Part shown: piece after piece, positions 42,077-50,661 of the stretch | Layout of the letters: every line of letters begins with the position of its first letter | Position numbering within the stretch: the first letter of the stretch is position 1 | Translations under genes and position numbers: made by a program | Source: Qipengyuania sp. YIM B01966 | Lineage (GTDB): Bacteria > Pseudomonadota > Alphaproteobacteria > Sphingomonadales > Sphingomonadaceae | Direction of reading: 5' to 3' | Assembly: GCF_016461955.1 (NCBI RefSeq) | Contig: NZ_JADMNM010000006.1 | Span: 62,001 to 126,000, forward strand | Length of the DNA: 64,000 bases | Notes under the pieces: generated by a model | What the model saw: only the letters and a program-made list of their open reading frames with translations | What the model was told of the DNA's origin: nothing | The model's database searches: none

Positions 42077-42991
42077 GTGACCGAGCCGATGCCCCTGCCC
42101 GCGCTGGCCGATAGCTTCGGCAACGTCGCGGCCTTCCCGCTGCCCCATGCAGTCGCACCCGAACCGACGGTGCCAGAGCCGGAAATCACCGAACGCCTCC
42201 GGTTCCGCACGATCTGGATCAGCGATGTCCATCTCGGAACGAAAGGCTGCAATGCCGAGCTGCTGATCGACTTCCTCGACCATACTGACAGCGACACGAT
42301 CTATCTGGTCGGCGACATTATCGATGGCTGGCGGCTGAAGAAGAAGGTCTACTGGCCGGCAGCGCACAACGATATCGTCTGGCGCGTGCTGAAGCGTGCG
42401 AAGCGCGGCACGCGGATCGTCTATATCCCGGGCAATCACGACGAGATGGTGCGCCAGTTCTGCGGGATGGATTTCGGCGGCGTCGAAATACGCCGTGCGG
42501 CGGTGCACGAAACCGCTGATGGGCGGCGGCTGCTGGTGCTGCACGGCGATGAATTCGACGCGGTCATGCTGGCCCATCGCTGGCTCGCCTTCATCGGCGA
42601 TGCGGCCTATCATGCGCTGATGGAGGCCAACCGCTGGGTCAATGCGGTTCGCCGGCGGCTGGGCCTGCCCTATTGGTCGCTGTCCAAAACCGCCAAGCAC
42701 AAGGTCAAGAACGCGGTCGAATTCATCTCGGCCTATGAGGAGATCGTCGCCCGCGCGGCGGCGGAACGCGGCGTGGACGGGGTCGTCTGCGGTCATATCC
42801 ACACCGCCGAAATCCGCCAGTTTGGCCAGGTCGCCTATTACAATGATGGCGACTGGGTCGAAGGCTGCACCGCGTTGGTCGAACATTTCGACGGACGGAT
42901 GGAAATCCTCCATTGGTCCGAGGAAGTTGCGCGGCGCAACGCTGCCCAGCAAGCTTCCGCAGCGGCCGCGCCCGCGGCGGTGGCGGCATGA
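42077..42991 (+). CDS. plcP: PlcP-like metallophosphoesterase (LpxH-type fold)
   Basis: A calcineurin-like phosphoesterase of about 304 residues. The metal-binding motifs appear in order: SDVHLG, VGDIIDGW, PGNHDE, LHGDEFD and GHIHTAE. It resembles UDP-2,3-diacylglucosamine hydrolases, but the fusion-tight pairing with an Agt-like glycosyltransferase matches PlcP, a phospholipase C that frees diacylglycerol under phosphate limitation. I use a GTG with GAAAGG nine bases upstream; an ATG 45 bases earlier lacks a ribosome site. The stop overlaps the glycosyltransferase start. Confidence 0.8.
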   Translation: MTEPMPLPALADSFGNVAAFPLPHAVAPEPTVPEPEITERLRFRTIWISDVHLGTKGCNAELLIDFLDHTDSDTIYLVGDIIDGWRLKKKVYWPAAHNDIVWRVLKRAKRGTRIVYIPGNHDEMVRQFCGMDFGGVEIRRAAVHETADGRRLLVLHGDEFDAVMLAHRWLAFIGDAAYHALMEANRWVNAVRRRLGLPYWSLSKTAKHKVKNAVEFISAYEEIVARAAAERGVDGVVCGHIHTAEIRQFGQVAYYNDGDWVEGCTALVEHFDGRMEILHWSEEVARRNAAQQASAAAAPAAVAA

Positions 42992-44118
42992 TGGCAGCAA
43001 CGGCTCTTGCGCGTGACTGGCCGCTCGACCCGGCGGCGCACGGCTACCCGCAGCGGCTGGGGCGGCGGTGGCGTGATCAGAGTTCAGCCCCGCGACCAGC
43101 GGTCCCGGGCAGCATTGCGATCGTCACCGACGCCTGGGCGCCGCAGGTTAACGGCGTGGTGCGCACGCTGGAAACCACCATCGCCGGGCTGCGCGCACGG
43201 GGCCACCGGGTTGATGTCATCGCGCCCGACCAGTTCCGCTCGCTGCCCTGCCCGACCTATCCGGAAATCCGCCTCGCTCTGCCGATGCCGGGAGAGATTT
43301 CCCGCCGGTTGTGCGACCTTGCGCCCGAGGCGATCCACATCGCCACCGAGGGGCCTCTGGGTCTGGCGGCGCGCAGCTATTGCCTGGATACCGTCACGCC
43401 GTTCACCACCGCCTATCACACGCAGTTTCCGCAATATCTGGCACGCCGCACGCGCCTGCCGGCGGCGCTGTTCTGGCCCTATATCCAGTGGTTTCACGCG
43501 CCGGCGGAGCGGATCATGGTGGCGACCGAGGGGGTCGAGCGCGAATTGCACGCGCATGGCCTTGTCCGCACGCATCGCTGGAGCCGGGGGGTCGATCTCG
43601 ATTGCTTCACGCCCGACGCGCCGCCGCCGCCCGAATATGCCGCGCTGCCCCGGCCGATCCAGCTTTATGTCGGACGGGTCGCGGTCGAAAAGAACTTGGA
43701 GGGGTTTCTCGCCGCGCCCTATCCGGGCAGCAAGGTGGTGGTCGGCGACGGCCCGGCGCGGGCGGCGCTGGCGGCGCGCTTTCCCGCCGCACACTTCCTT
43801 GGTCCGCGCAGCGGCGCCGCGCTGGCGGGGTGTTATGCCGGGGCAGATGTATTTGTTTTTCCTAGCAAAACAGACACGTTCGGTCTGGTCATGGTCGAGG
43901 CGCTGGCCTGCGGCACGCCGGTCGCCGCTTTCCCCGTCACCGGCCCGCGCGACATCGTCACCGATCAGGCGGGCGCGCTGGCCGACGATCGTGGCCGGGC
44001 GATCGGCGCGGCGCTGTTTTCCCGGCGAGAGGCGTGCATCGCGCGCGCGGCGGAATTTTCGTGGGAACGGGCGACCGACCAGTTCCTTTCCGGGCTGGTT
44101 GCGGCGCGCCGCACGTAA
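42988..44118 (+). CDS. agt: Agt/SqdX-like diacylglycerol glycosyltransferase (GT4)
   Basis: A GT-B fold glycosyltransferase of 376 residues. SIAIVTDAWAPQVNGVVRT is the classic N-terminus of this lipid glycosyltransferase group, with FHTAYHTQFPQYLARR-like residues (here FTTAYHTQFPQY) and EKNLEGFL, VFVFPSKTDTFGLVMVEALA as the nucleotide-sugar site. Agt enzymes glycosylate diacylglycerol to give phosphorus-free lipids. The start overlaps the plcP stop (ATGA), and a hairpin terminator follows. Pho-box-like repeats precede the pair. Confidence 0.82.
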   Translation: MMAATALARDWPLDPAAHGYPQRLGRRWRDQSSAPRPAVPGSIAIVTDAWAPQVNGVVRTLETTIAGLRARGHRVDVIAPDQFRSLPCPTYPEIRLALPMPGEISRRLCDLAPEAIHIATEGPLGLAARSYCLDTVTPFTTAYHTQFPQYLARRTRLPAALFWPYIQWFHAPAERIMVATEGVERELHAHGLVRTHRWSRGVDLDCFTPDAPPPPEYAALPRPIQLYVGRVAVEKNLEGFLAAPYPGSKVVVGDGPARAALAARFPAAHFLGPRSGAALAGCYAGADVFVFPSKTDTFGLVMVEALACGTPVAAFPVTGPRDIVTDQAGALADDRGRAIGAALFSRREACIARAAEFSWERATDQFLSGLVAARRT

Positions 44119-44151
44119 AAGTGCCAATGTTCGCTATACGTTCCGGAAACG

Positions 44152-44168
44152 GGGGCTACAGCCCCTTT
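44152..44168 (+). terminator. Weak intrinsic terminator after agt
   Basis: A 5-bp GC stem (GGGGC / GCCCC) with loop TACA is followed by TTT. It lies 33 bases after the agt stop and would end the plcP-agt transcript. Confidence 0.5.
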
Positions 44169-44318
44169 CCAACATCGGCGCTAGTGGAGTGGCGGGGCGC
44201 GCCATTATCGCGCTGAGCGTGGCTTCAGAGGCAATCCTGGGCTATTCGCCGGCTGGGGGCGGTGTCCATGTCAGGATGCTTGCCGAGCGCGCCACTTTCG
44301 CCTAGGCCAATTGCCAAC

Positions 44319-44340
44319 GGCCGCTCCGCAAGGGGCGGCC
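44319..44340 (+). promoter_or_regulatory. GCAA-tetraloop hairpin in the trcR leader
   Basis: A 9-bp stem (GGCCGCTCC / GGGGCGGCC, one G-T pair) is closed by a GCAA tetraloop and ends 25 bases before the trcR ATG. It is not followed by a T-run, so it is more likely an RNA leader element or a Rho-dependent end than an intrinsic terminator. The ribosome site AGGAG lies 12 bases further on. Confidence 0.5.
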
Positions 44341-44365
44341 CTTATCGTATTCAGGAGATTCTTCG

Positions 44366-45070
44366 ATGGCCCAGCCCACCCCGCTGATGCCGCACGCGAC
44401 CGCCACCTGGCTGGTCGACAACACCGCCCTGAGCTTCGAGCAGATCGCCGAATTCTGTGGCATCCATATTCTCGAAGTGCAGGCCATGGCCGACGATCTG
44501 GCGAGCAGCAAATATACCGGCCGCGACCCGGTCCATGCCGGCGAACTGACGCAGGAAGAAATCGAGAAGGGTCAGGCCGATCCTTCCTATGCGCTGAAGA
44601 TGCACAAGGCGCCGGTCGAGGTCACCCGCACCAAGGGGCCGCGTTACACGCCCGTTTCCAAGCGGCAGGACAAGCCCGACGGGATCGCGTGGATCATCCG
44701 CAATCACCCCGAGGTGTCGGATGCGCAGATTTCGAAGCTTATCGGCACCACCCGCACTACTATCACCGCGATCCGCGAACGCAGCCACTGGAACATCCAG
44801 AACATTCAGGCGAAAGATCCGGTGACGCTGGGCCTGTGCTCGCAGCGCGAGCTCGACGCGATTGTCGCCAAGGCGGCCAAGGCTGCGGGCACCGACGGGC
44901 AGAGCGCCGGCGCCGCCGATACGACCGACCGCGACAGGCTGATCGAGGAATTGCGCGCCGAGCGCGAGGCGCAGGTCAAGGCGGCGTCTGATGCGGCGCA
45001 GCAGGCCGAAGCCGATGCCTGGCTCGAGAACAAGCGCGCGCAGGAAGCGGACGGGGCGGGCCAGGCCTGA
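44366..45070 (+). CDS. trcR: Cell-cycle transcriptional regulator TrcR (DUF1013)
   Basis: A 234-residue alphaproteobacterial regulator. The conserved block MPHATATWLVDNTALSFEQ, EFCGIHILEVQAMAD, YTPVSKRQDKPDGIAWI and NHPEVSDAQISKLIGTTRTT (a helix-turn-helix) is DUF1013, named TrcR in recent annotation. The C-terminus is a charged coiled-coil-like helix. The AGGAG site is well placed. The name rests on family resemblance; regulated genes are not known from this sequence. The 247-bp leader upstream holds hairpins but no gene I can support. Confidence 0.88.
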   Translation: MAQPTPLMPHATATWLVDNTALSFEQIAEFCGIHILEVQAMADDLASSKYTGRDPVHAGELTQEEIEKGQADPSYALKMHKAPVEVTRTKGPRYTPVSKRQDKPDGIAWIIRNHPEVSDAQISKLIGTTRTTITAIRERSHWNIQNIQAKDPVTLGLCSQRELDAIVAKAAKAAGTDGQSAGAADTTDRDRLIEELRAEREAQVKAASDAAQQAEADAWLENKRAQEADGAGQA

Positions 45071-45139
45071 CCTCGGCGAAGCGGCGCCCGCCCCGGTGTG
45101 CCGCTTGATGCGCGGCGGGACTTGCGCCATGGGGCTGAC

Positions 45140-46822
45140 ATGCCTGTAAATAATGGAGTTCCGCCGGCTGCTTCCTACGGCCATCCGTGTCCGTGGGACA
45201 TGGGTTTTGCCCCTGTGCCGCTGCCGCAATTGCTGATCGAAAGCGTGCGGCGCACGCCCGATGCGCGCGCGTGCGATTTTATGGGCCGGCCCACCAGCTA
45301 TGCCGCGATGCTGGGTCTGGCCGAGCGTTTCGCTGCCGGGCTCCAGGCGCATGGCATCGCCAAAGGGGACCGGGTCGGGCTCTATCTGCCCAATGTGCCG
45401 ATCTATATCGCCGCCTATTACGGGGCGATGCTGGCCGGGGCGACGGTGGTCAATTTCTCGCCGCTCTATACCGCCACCGAATTGAGCCATCAGGTGGCCG
45501 ATTCGGGCACGCGGCTGCTGGTGACGCTCGACGTGCCGGCGCTGCTGCCCACTGCGCTCGAGGTGCTCGGTGCGTCGGCGCTGGAAACGCTCGTCGTTGG
45601 CAGCCTTGCCGCGCAATTGCCGAGCGTGAAGGGCTGGGCGCTGCGGATGCTCAAGCGCCGCGATCTGGCGCCGGTGCCCGCGCGCGCCGATGTGATCGCC
45701 TTCGACGCCTTCCTGCGCGCCGGGCCGCCGGCCCCGGTGGACATCGACCCCGAGGCCGACATCGCGCTGCTGCAATATACCGGCGGCACCACCGGCACGC
45801 CCAAGGGGGCGATGCTGACGCACGCCAACCTTGCTGCCAATGCGCGGCAGGTCGATGCGATCGATCCGTTCGGCGCCGACGGTGACATCATCATGGCGGT
45901 GCTGCCATTCTTCCATGTCTTCGCCAATACCTGCGTGCTCAACCGCACGATCGCCAAGGGCGGCTGCATCGCGATGCTGCCGCGCTTCGATGCCGGGCAG
46001 ACGCTGAAAGCGATCGGGCGGGTCAAGCCGACCGCATTTCCCGGCGTGCCGACGATGTATCAGGCGCTGCTCGACCATCCGGCGATCGGCAGCACCGATT
46101 TCTCCTCGCTCCGGGTGTGCGTGTCGGGCGGGGCAGGCCTGCCCGCGCCGGTGCGCGAAAAGTTCGAGGCGGTAAGCAGTGCGCGGCTGGTCGAAGGCTA
46201 TGGCCTGACCGAGAGTTCGGGCGTGGTCTCGGTCAATCCCTATGAGGGGCGCCGCAAGCCGGGCACGATCGGCCAGGTGCTGCCGCAGACGCGCGTGCAA
46301 TTGCGCGACAAGGAAGACGCCAACCGCCCCGCGCCCGAGGGCGAACCGGGCGAGCTGGTGGTGGCGGGGCCGCAGATCATGCGCGGTTACTGGAACCGGC
46401 CGGAAAGCGACGCCGATGCGTTCGTGATGATCGATGGCGAACGGTGGCTGCGCACCGGCGATATCGCGACGATCGACGAGGATGGTTTCATCGCCATCGT
46501 CGACCGCAGCAAGGACATGATCGCGGTGGGCGGGTTCAAGGTCTTCCCGAGCCAGGTCGAAGCGGTGCTGGTCGAGCATCCATCGGTGAAGGAGGCGCTG
46601 GTGATCGGCGTGCCCGACGATTATCGCGGCGAGGTGCCGCGCGCCTTCGTGGTCCGTCAGGCGGATGATGACACCGCGCCCGAAGCGATCGAGCAGTGGC
46701 TTAACGCCCGCCTCGGCAAGCATGAGCGGGTGTTCGGCCTGACGCTGCGCGACAGCCTGCCCAAGACGATGATCGGCAAGCTCGACCGCAAGGCGCTGCG
46801 CGAAGAGGTGCTCGGCGGCTGA
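45140..46822 (+). CDS. Long-chain fatty acid-CoA ligase
   Basis: Activates fatty acids to acyl-CoA through an acyl-adenylate. The 560 residues include the AMP-binding P-loop YTGGTTGTPKGAMLTH, the adenine motif VEGYGLTESSG, LRTGDIATIDEDGF and the C-terminal lysine in KTMIGKLDRKAL. I start at MPVNNGVPPAASYGHPCPW, as upstream codons have no family likeness. It may feed the acyl-CoA dehydrogenase elsewhere in the window, but they are not linked. Confidence 0.93.
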   Translation: MPVNNGVPPAASYGHPCPWDMGFAPVPLPQLLIESVRRTPDARACDFMGRPTSYAAMLGLAERFAAGLQAHGIAKGDRVGLYLPNVPIYIAAYYGAMLAGATVVNFSPLYTATELSHQVADSGTRLLVTLDVPALLPTALEVLGASALETLVVGSLAAQLPSVKGWALRMLKRRDLAPVPARADVIAFDAFLRAGPPAPVDIDPEADIALLQYTGGTTGTPKGAMLTHANLAANARQVDAIDPFGADGDIIMAVLPFFHVFANTCVLNRTIAKGGCIAMLPRFDAGQTLKAIGRVKPTAFPGVPTMYQALLDHPAIGSTDFSSLRVCVSGGAGLPAPVREKFEAVSSARLVEGYGLTESSGVVSVNPYEGRRKPGTIGQVLPQTRVQLRDKEDANRPAPEGEPGELVVAGPQIMRGYWNRPESDADAFVMIDGERWLRTGDIATIDEDGFIAIVDRSKDMIAVGGFKVFPSQVEAVLVEHPSVKEALVIGVPDDYRGEVPRAFVVRQADDDTAPEAIEQWLNARLGKHERVFGLTLRDSLPKTMIGKLDRKALREEVLGG

Positions 46823-46847
46823 TCCCAGTCGGCGAGCCGCCCGCCGA

Positions 46848-47987
46848 TCAGTCTTCCAGCAGCCGCGCGCCGGCCTCGAGGAACGGGCGCGGATTGACCG
46901 CGCGGTCGTTCACCCGCACTTCGAAATGGAGATGCGGCCCGGTCGATCGGCCGGTGCTGCCGATCGCGCCGATCACCGAGCCGGCGCTGACTTCCTGCCC
47001 GGCCCACGCGGCGAAGCGCGACATATGGGCGTAGCGGGTCAGCATCCCGTTGCCGTGCGTGATTTCGACGACATTGCCATAACCCGATTTGGTCCCGACG
47101 AAGCTGACCCGGCCCGCCGCCGCCGCATAGATCGGCGCGCCGTGCGGCCCGCGGAAATCGAGCCCGCTATGCATTGCGGTCGCGCCGGTGAACGGGTCGC
47201 GGCGCAGGCCGTAACTGGAACTGACCATCTCGACATGGGCCGGGGCGACCTGCGGGATCGCCGCCAGCCCGCGATCCAGCGCGTCCATCCGCGCAAGGCT
47301 GCGGCCGAGCCGGGCAAAGCGCGGATCGATCGCACCGCTGCGCGCCGGCATCAGCGCTTCGAACGGGCCGCCCATCCCCTCGCGCGCGCTGGCAGCGATG
47401 GTGGCGGGGTTGAGGCCGAGTTGGCGGATGGCCTGCTCGCTATCGGCAATTTCCGATTCGGCATAGCGAGTCAGACGCGCGACCAGCGCCAATTGCCGGC
47501 GTTCAAGATCGATCAGCGCCGCGCCGCCGGGGGCCGCGCTGATGCGGCGAGTGGCGGTGACCGGCTCTGCCCGGTCGCTGGCGGCGTTGGCGGCGCTGTC
47601 GATGTCGGTTCCGCCGGCCAGCGCATCGGCCGGCAGCGCATCGACCACATTTTCAAGGAACTGCTGCCGCTGCGCCAGTTCGCGCGCGACGCTCGCCACA
47701 TCCTGCCGGTAATCGCGCACCTGTGCCCGGGCGGCTTCGACCTGCGCGGCTTCGGCAAGGACTACGGTGCGGCTCGCCTGCGTGGTGTAATGCGCCCAGC
47801 CGAGCGCGGCCATCGCCGCCACCCAGCTGACGATCAGCGCCAGCGCCAGGGCGGCCAGCCCGGCCTGCGCCCGGCTGGTCAGCTTGATGAAACGAACCTG
47901 GCCCCTCGAGCGATAGATAAACTCACGCTCGGGAAACCAGCGAAGAAGGCGGCCATTGCCAGTGGCGGCCGCAGATATTCTGCTCAA
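46848..47987 (-). CDS. M23 family metallopeptidase with membrane anchor and coiled coil
   Basis: A 379-residue envelope peptidase. A transmembrane segment (AGLAALALALIVSWVAAMAAL) lies near residues 45-65, followed by a coiled-coil region (QVEAARAQVRDYRQDVASVA) and a C-terminal M23 domain with MHSGLDFRGPHGAPI and GPHLHFEV, so the zinc ligands are intact. It resembles DipM/LytM-type cell-division hydrolases. No ATG or GTG fits; I use a TTG start after which MSRISAAATGNG begins. Its upstream gap carries a dense GANTC cluster. Confidence 0.82.
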   Translation of the reverse strand: MSRISAAATGNGRLLRWFPEREFIYRSRGQVRFIKLTSRAQAGLAALALALIVSWVAAMAALGWAHYTTQASRTVVLAEAAQVEAARAQVRDYRQDVASVARELAQRQQFLENVVDALPADALAGGTDIDSAANAASDRAEPVTATRRISAAPGGAALIDLERRQLALVARLTRYAESEIADSEQAIRQLGLNPATIAASAREGMGGPFEALMPARSGAIDPRFARLGRSLARMDALDRGLAAIPQVAPAHVEMVSSSYGLRRDPFTGATAMHSGLDFRGPHGAPIYAAAAGRVSFVGTKSGYGNVVEITHGNGMLTRYAHMSRFAAWAGQEVSAGSVIGAIGSTGRSTGPHLHFEVRVNDRAVNPRPFLEAGARLLED

Positions 47988-48212
47988 AACGACCCATCCC
48001 GTCGGTGCGATTCGGTGTTGGGCGGTCCGGTAACGGTTGCAACCAGACGGGTCGAATCGCGCAATGGCCAAAGCCGCCGAGTCGAGCGAGTCGCGCGGTG
48101 AATTGGTGAATCGGCGGTAAATATCTGCACCGCGCGGGAACCTAAGCGGCCGAAACGCTTTGTCGCGCTTTCGACTCGACCGCACGGCTCCTCGCCCGCT
48201 ACCAGCGGTGCG
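47988..48212. promoter_or_regulatory. GANTC-dense divergent promoter region
   Basis: This 225-bp gap separates the M23 gene and proA. It holds six GANTC sites, beginning at 48009, 48054, 48079, 48088, 48108 and 48173. At about 35 percent A+T one would expect roughly one GANTC per 300 bases. GANTC is the target of CcrM, whose methylation state controls GcrA-dependent promoters in alphaproteobacteria. No gene is seen in the gap. Confidence 0.6.
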
Positions 48213-49472
48213 ATGGGTGACGAGGAGCATAGAGCCGCAATCGCGCACATGGCGGCCGAAGCGCGCGCGGCGCAGCGGCTGGTCGCGGCGATGGACGATG
48301 CAGCCAAGGCGGCGGCATTGAACAAGGCGGCGGCCGCGCTGCGCGAGGATGCGGCGCAGATTCTCGCCGCCAATGCCGACGATCTCGCGGCGGCGCAGGC
48401 CGCCGGATTGTCGCCCGCGCTGTGCGACCGCCTGCTGCTCGACGAGGCGCGGCTGGAAGGCGTCGCGGCAGCCGTCGAGCAGGTGGCGCGCCTGCCCGAT
48501 CCGGTCGGCCAGGTGATCGACCGCAGCGAGCGGCCCAACGGCCTTGCCCTGTCGCGGGTGCGAGTGCCGGTCGGGGTCGTCGGGATCATCTATGAAAGCC
48601 GGCCCAATGTGACGATCGATGCCGCGGCGCTGGCCTTTCGCGCGGGCAATGCGGCGATCCTGCGCGGCGGCAGCGAGGCGGCAGGCTCGAACCGGGCGCT
48701 GCACGCGGCGTTCACGCGCGGGCTGACAAAAGCGGGCGCGGCCGCCGGGGCGGTGCAACTGGTGCCCGATCAGGACCGCGCGCTGGTCGGCGCGATGCTG
48801 GCGGCGGCCGGCGCGATCGACATGATCATTCCGCGCGGCGGCAAGAACCTCGTCGCCCGCGTGCAGGCTGATGCGCGGGTGCCGGTGCTCGCCCATCTCG
48901 ACGGCATCTGCCACACCTATGTCCATGCCGCGGCCGACCCCGACATGGCGCGCGCGGTCGCGCTCAATGCCAAGCTGCGCCGCACCGGCATTTGCGGGGC
49001 GATGGAAACGCTGTTGATCGATGCGGGTTTTGCCGACGGCGCCGGGCTGGTGGGCGCGCTGATCAATGCGGGCTGCGAGCTGCGCGGTGACGGGCGCGCG
49101 CAGGCGCTCGACCCGCGCATTATCCCCGCCAGCGCGGAGGATTGGGGCACCGAATATCTCGACGCCGTGCTGTCGGTCGCGGTGGTCGACGGGGTCGAAG
49201 CGGCGATGGCGCATATCGCGGCGCATGGATCGCAGCATACCGACGCCATCGTCACCGCCGATGCGGCGGTGGCCGAACGCTTTCTGGCCGAAGTGGATTC
49301 GGCGATCGTCATGGTCAACGCGTCGAGCCAGTTTGCCGATGGCGGCGAGTTCGGGCTGGGCGCGGAAATCGGCATCGCCACCGGCCGGCTGCACGCGCGC
49401 GGCCCGGTCGCGCTGGAGGGACTCACGACCTATAAATGGCAGGTGCGCGGCAGCGGACAGATCCGCGCGTGA
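48213..49472 (+). CDS. proA: Glutamate-5-semialdehyde dehydrogenase (gamma-glutamyl phosphate reductase)
   Basis: Reduces gamma-glutamyl phosphate to glutamate-5-semialdehyde in proline synthesis. The 419-residue length fits. VPVGVVGIIYESRPNVTID, GNAAILRGGSEA, IIPRGGKNL and the catalytic-cysteine region LAHLDGICHTYV and LRRTGICGAMETLL are present. proB is not nearby. The stop overlaps nadD as GTGA, the start of a run of tightly packed genes. Confidence 0.96.
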   Translation: MGDEEHRAAIAHMAAEARAAQRLVAAMDDAAKAAALNKAAAALREDAAQILAANADDLAAAQAAGLSPALCDRLLLDEARLEGVAAAVEQVARLPDPVGQVIDRSERPNGLALSRVRVPVGVVGIIYESRPNVTIDAAALAFRAGNAAILRGGSEAAGSNRALHAAFTRGLTKAGAAAGAVQLVPDQDRALVGAMLAAAGAIDMIIPRGGKNLVARVQADARVPVLAHLDGICHTYVHAAADPDMARAVALNAKLRRTGICGAMETLLIDAGFADGAGLVGALINAGCELRGDGRAQALDPRIIPASAEDWGTEYLDAVLSVAVVDGVEAAMAHIAAHGSQHTDAIVTADAAVAERFLAEVDSAIVMVNASSQFADGGEFGLGAEIGIATGRLHARGPVALEGLTTYKWQVRGSGQIRA

Positions 49473-50104
49473 TCACCACCGCGCTGCTCGGCGGCAGCTT
49501 CAACCCCGCGCATGGCGGCCACCGGCGGATCACCCGCTTCGCGCTGGACGCGCTGGGGCTGGACGAAGCGTGGTGGCTGGTCTCGCCCGGCAATCCGCTC
49601 AAGCCCGCCGCCGGCATGGCACCGCTCGCCGCGCGGGTCGCCAGCGCGCGCAATATCGCCCGCGGCGCCCCGATCCGCGTCACCGCGATCGAGCGCGAGC
49701 TTGGCACGCGCTATACCGTCGATACGCTGCGCGCGCTGGTGCGGCGCTATCCAGGGCGGCGGTTCATCTGGCTGATGGGGTCCGACAATCTCGCGCAGTT
49801 CGCCCGCTGGCGCGACTGGCGCGGGATCGCGCGGACCATGCCGATTGCCGTGATCGAGCGGCCGGGTTATGATGCCCGCGCCATCGGTGGCCCCGCGATG
49901 GCCTGGCTGCGGCCGCATATCGTGCCTGCCGCCAGAATTCGCCGGGGCGAATGGAGCGTGCCCGCGCTGGTGATCCTGCGTTTCGATCCCGATCCGCGTT
50001 CGGCGACGGCCATCCGCCAGCGCGACCCCGATTGGGCCGCGCGCCATGCGACGGCCCGCCCGCGCGACGGGGTGACCCACCGGCTGATTGCGGGCCCGGC
50101 ATGA
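49469..50104 (+). CDS. nadD: Nicotinate-nucleotide adenylyltransferase
   Basis: Adenylates nicotinate mononucleotide in NAD synthesis. The 211-residue protein starts with GTG and has the GGSFNPAHGGH nucleotidyltransferase motif at residues 8-18, and FIWLMGSDNLAQFARWRDW. The GTGA overlap with proA suggests coupling. rsfS and rlmH follow, the usual alphaproteobacterial order. Confidence 0.95.
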   Translation: MITTALLGGSFNPAHGGHRRITRFALDALGLDEAWWLVSPGNPLKPAAGMAPLAARVASARNIARGAPIRVTAIERELGTRYTVDTLRALVRRYPGRRFIWLMGSDNLAQFARWRDWRGIARTMPIAVIERPGYDARAIGGPAMAWLRPHIVPAARIRRGEWSVPALVILRFDPDPRSATAIRQRDPDWAARHATARPRDGVTHRLIAGPA

Positions 50105-50167
50105 CCGCCCCGACAATCATCTGCCGCGCGCCTTACAAAGTTCGCACAGGGAACCCATATTCCGCCC

Positions 50168-50653
50168 ATGAACCCGATTGCTGCCCGCCCGGCCACTGCC
50201 GGCTCTGCCCCCTCACATCTCGCCGCCATGGCTGATCCCGCCGCCACCCGCGAGGCGCGCTCGGCCGCGCTGCACGCACTGGTGATGCACCAGCTCGACG
50301 AGGATCAGGCACAGGATTGCGTTTCGATCCCGCTCGCCGGCAAGTCGAGCATTGCCGATCACATGGTCATCGCCTCGGGCCGCTCGACCCGGCAGGTGGC
50401 GGCGATGGCGCAGAAGCTGGCTGAACGGGTCAAGCAGGAAGGCTACGGCCCGGTCCGCCTGGAAGGGCTGCCCGCAGCCGATTGGGTGCTGATCGATGCC
50501 GGCGATGTCGTCGTCCACCTGTTCCGCCCAGAAGTCCGCAGTTTCTATAATCTTGAACGGATGTGGGGCTTTGAAGGCGGCGAGGATGGCGCAGCCCCCT
50601 CTGCTGGCGCGACGGCCGGCGTGGCGTCGGGGATTGCGGCCGGCTCGGCCTGA
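50168..50653 (+). CDS. rsfS: Ribosomal silencing factor RsfS
   Basis: Binds L14 and blocks subunit joining in starvation. The core is LDEDQAQDCVSIPLAGKSS, ADHMVIASGRSTRQV and PVRLEGLPAADWVLIDAGDV followed by VVHLFRPEVRSFYNLERMW, all family hallmarks. The protein is 161 residues from the first ATG; an internal ATG 20 codons on is also possible because the first 20 residues are not conserved. The tail is alanine-rich. rlmH follows nine bases after the stop. Confidence 0.92.
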   Translation: MNPIAARPATAGSAPSHLAAMADPAATREARSAALHALVMHQLDEDQAQDCVSIPLAGKSSIADHMVIASGRSTRQVAAMAQKLAERVKQEGYGPVRLEGLPAADWVLIDAGDVVVHLFRPEVRSFYNLERMWGFEGGEDGAAPSAGATAGVASGIAAGSA

Positions 50654-50661
50654 CGCTTCGC

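Noticed and set aside
44351-46723. Long open frame opposite trcR and the acyl-CoA ligase
   Set aside because: Both genes on the plus strand are clear families. The antisense translation is low-complexity and His/Arg-rich.
47988-49394. Upstream part of the long frame containing the second M23 gene
   Set aside because: It is antisense to proA and lacks any domain. The M23 protein itself begins near 47987.
48213-49472. A proBA operon
   Set aside because: Only proA is present; its neighbours are nadD and the M23 gene, and no glutamate 5-kinase is visible.
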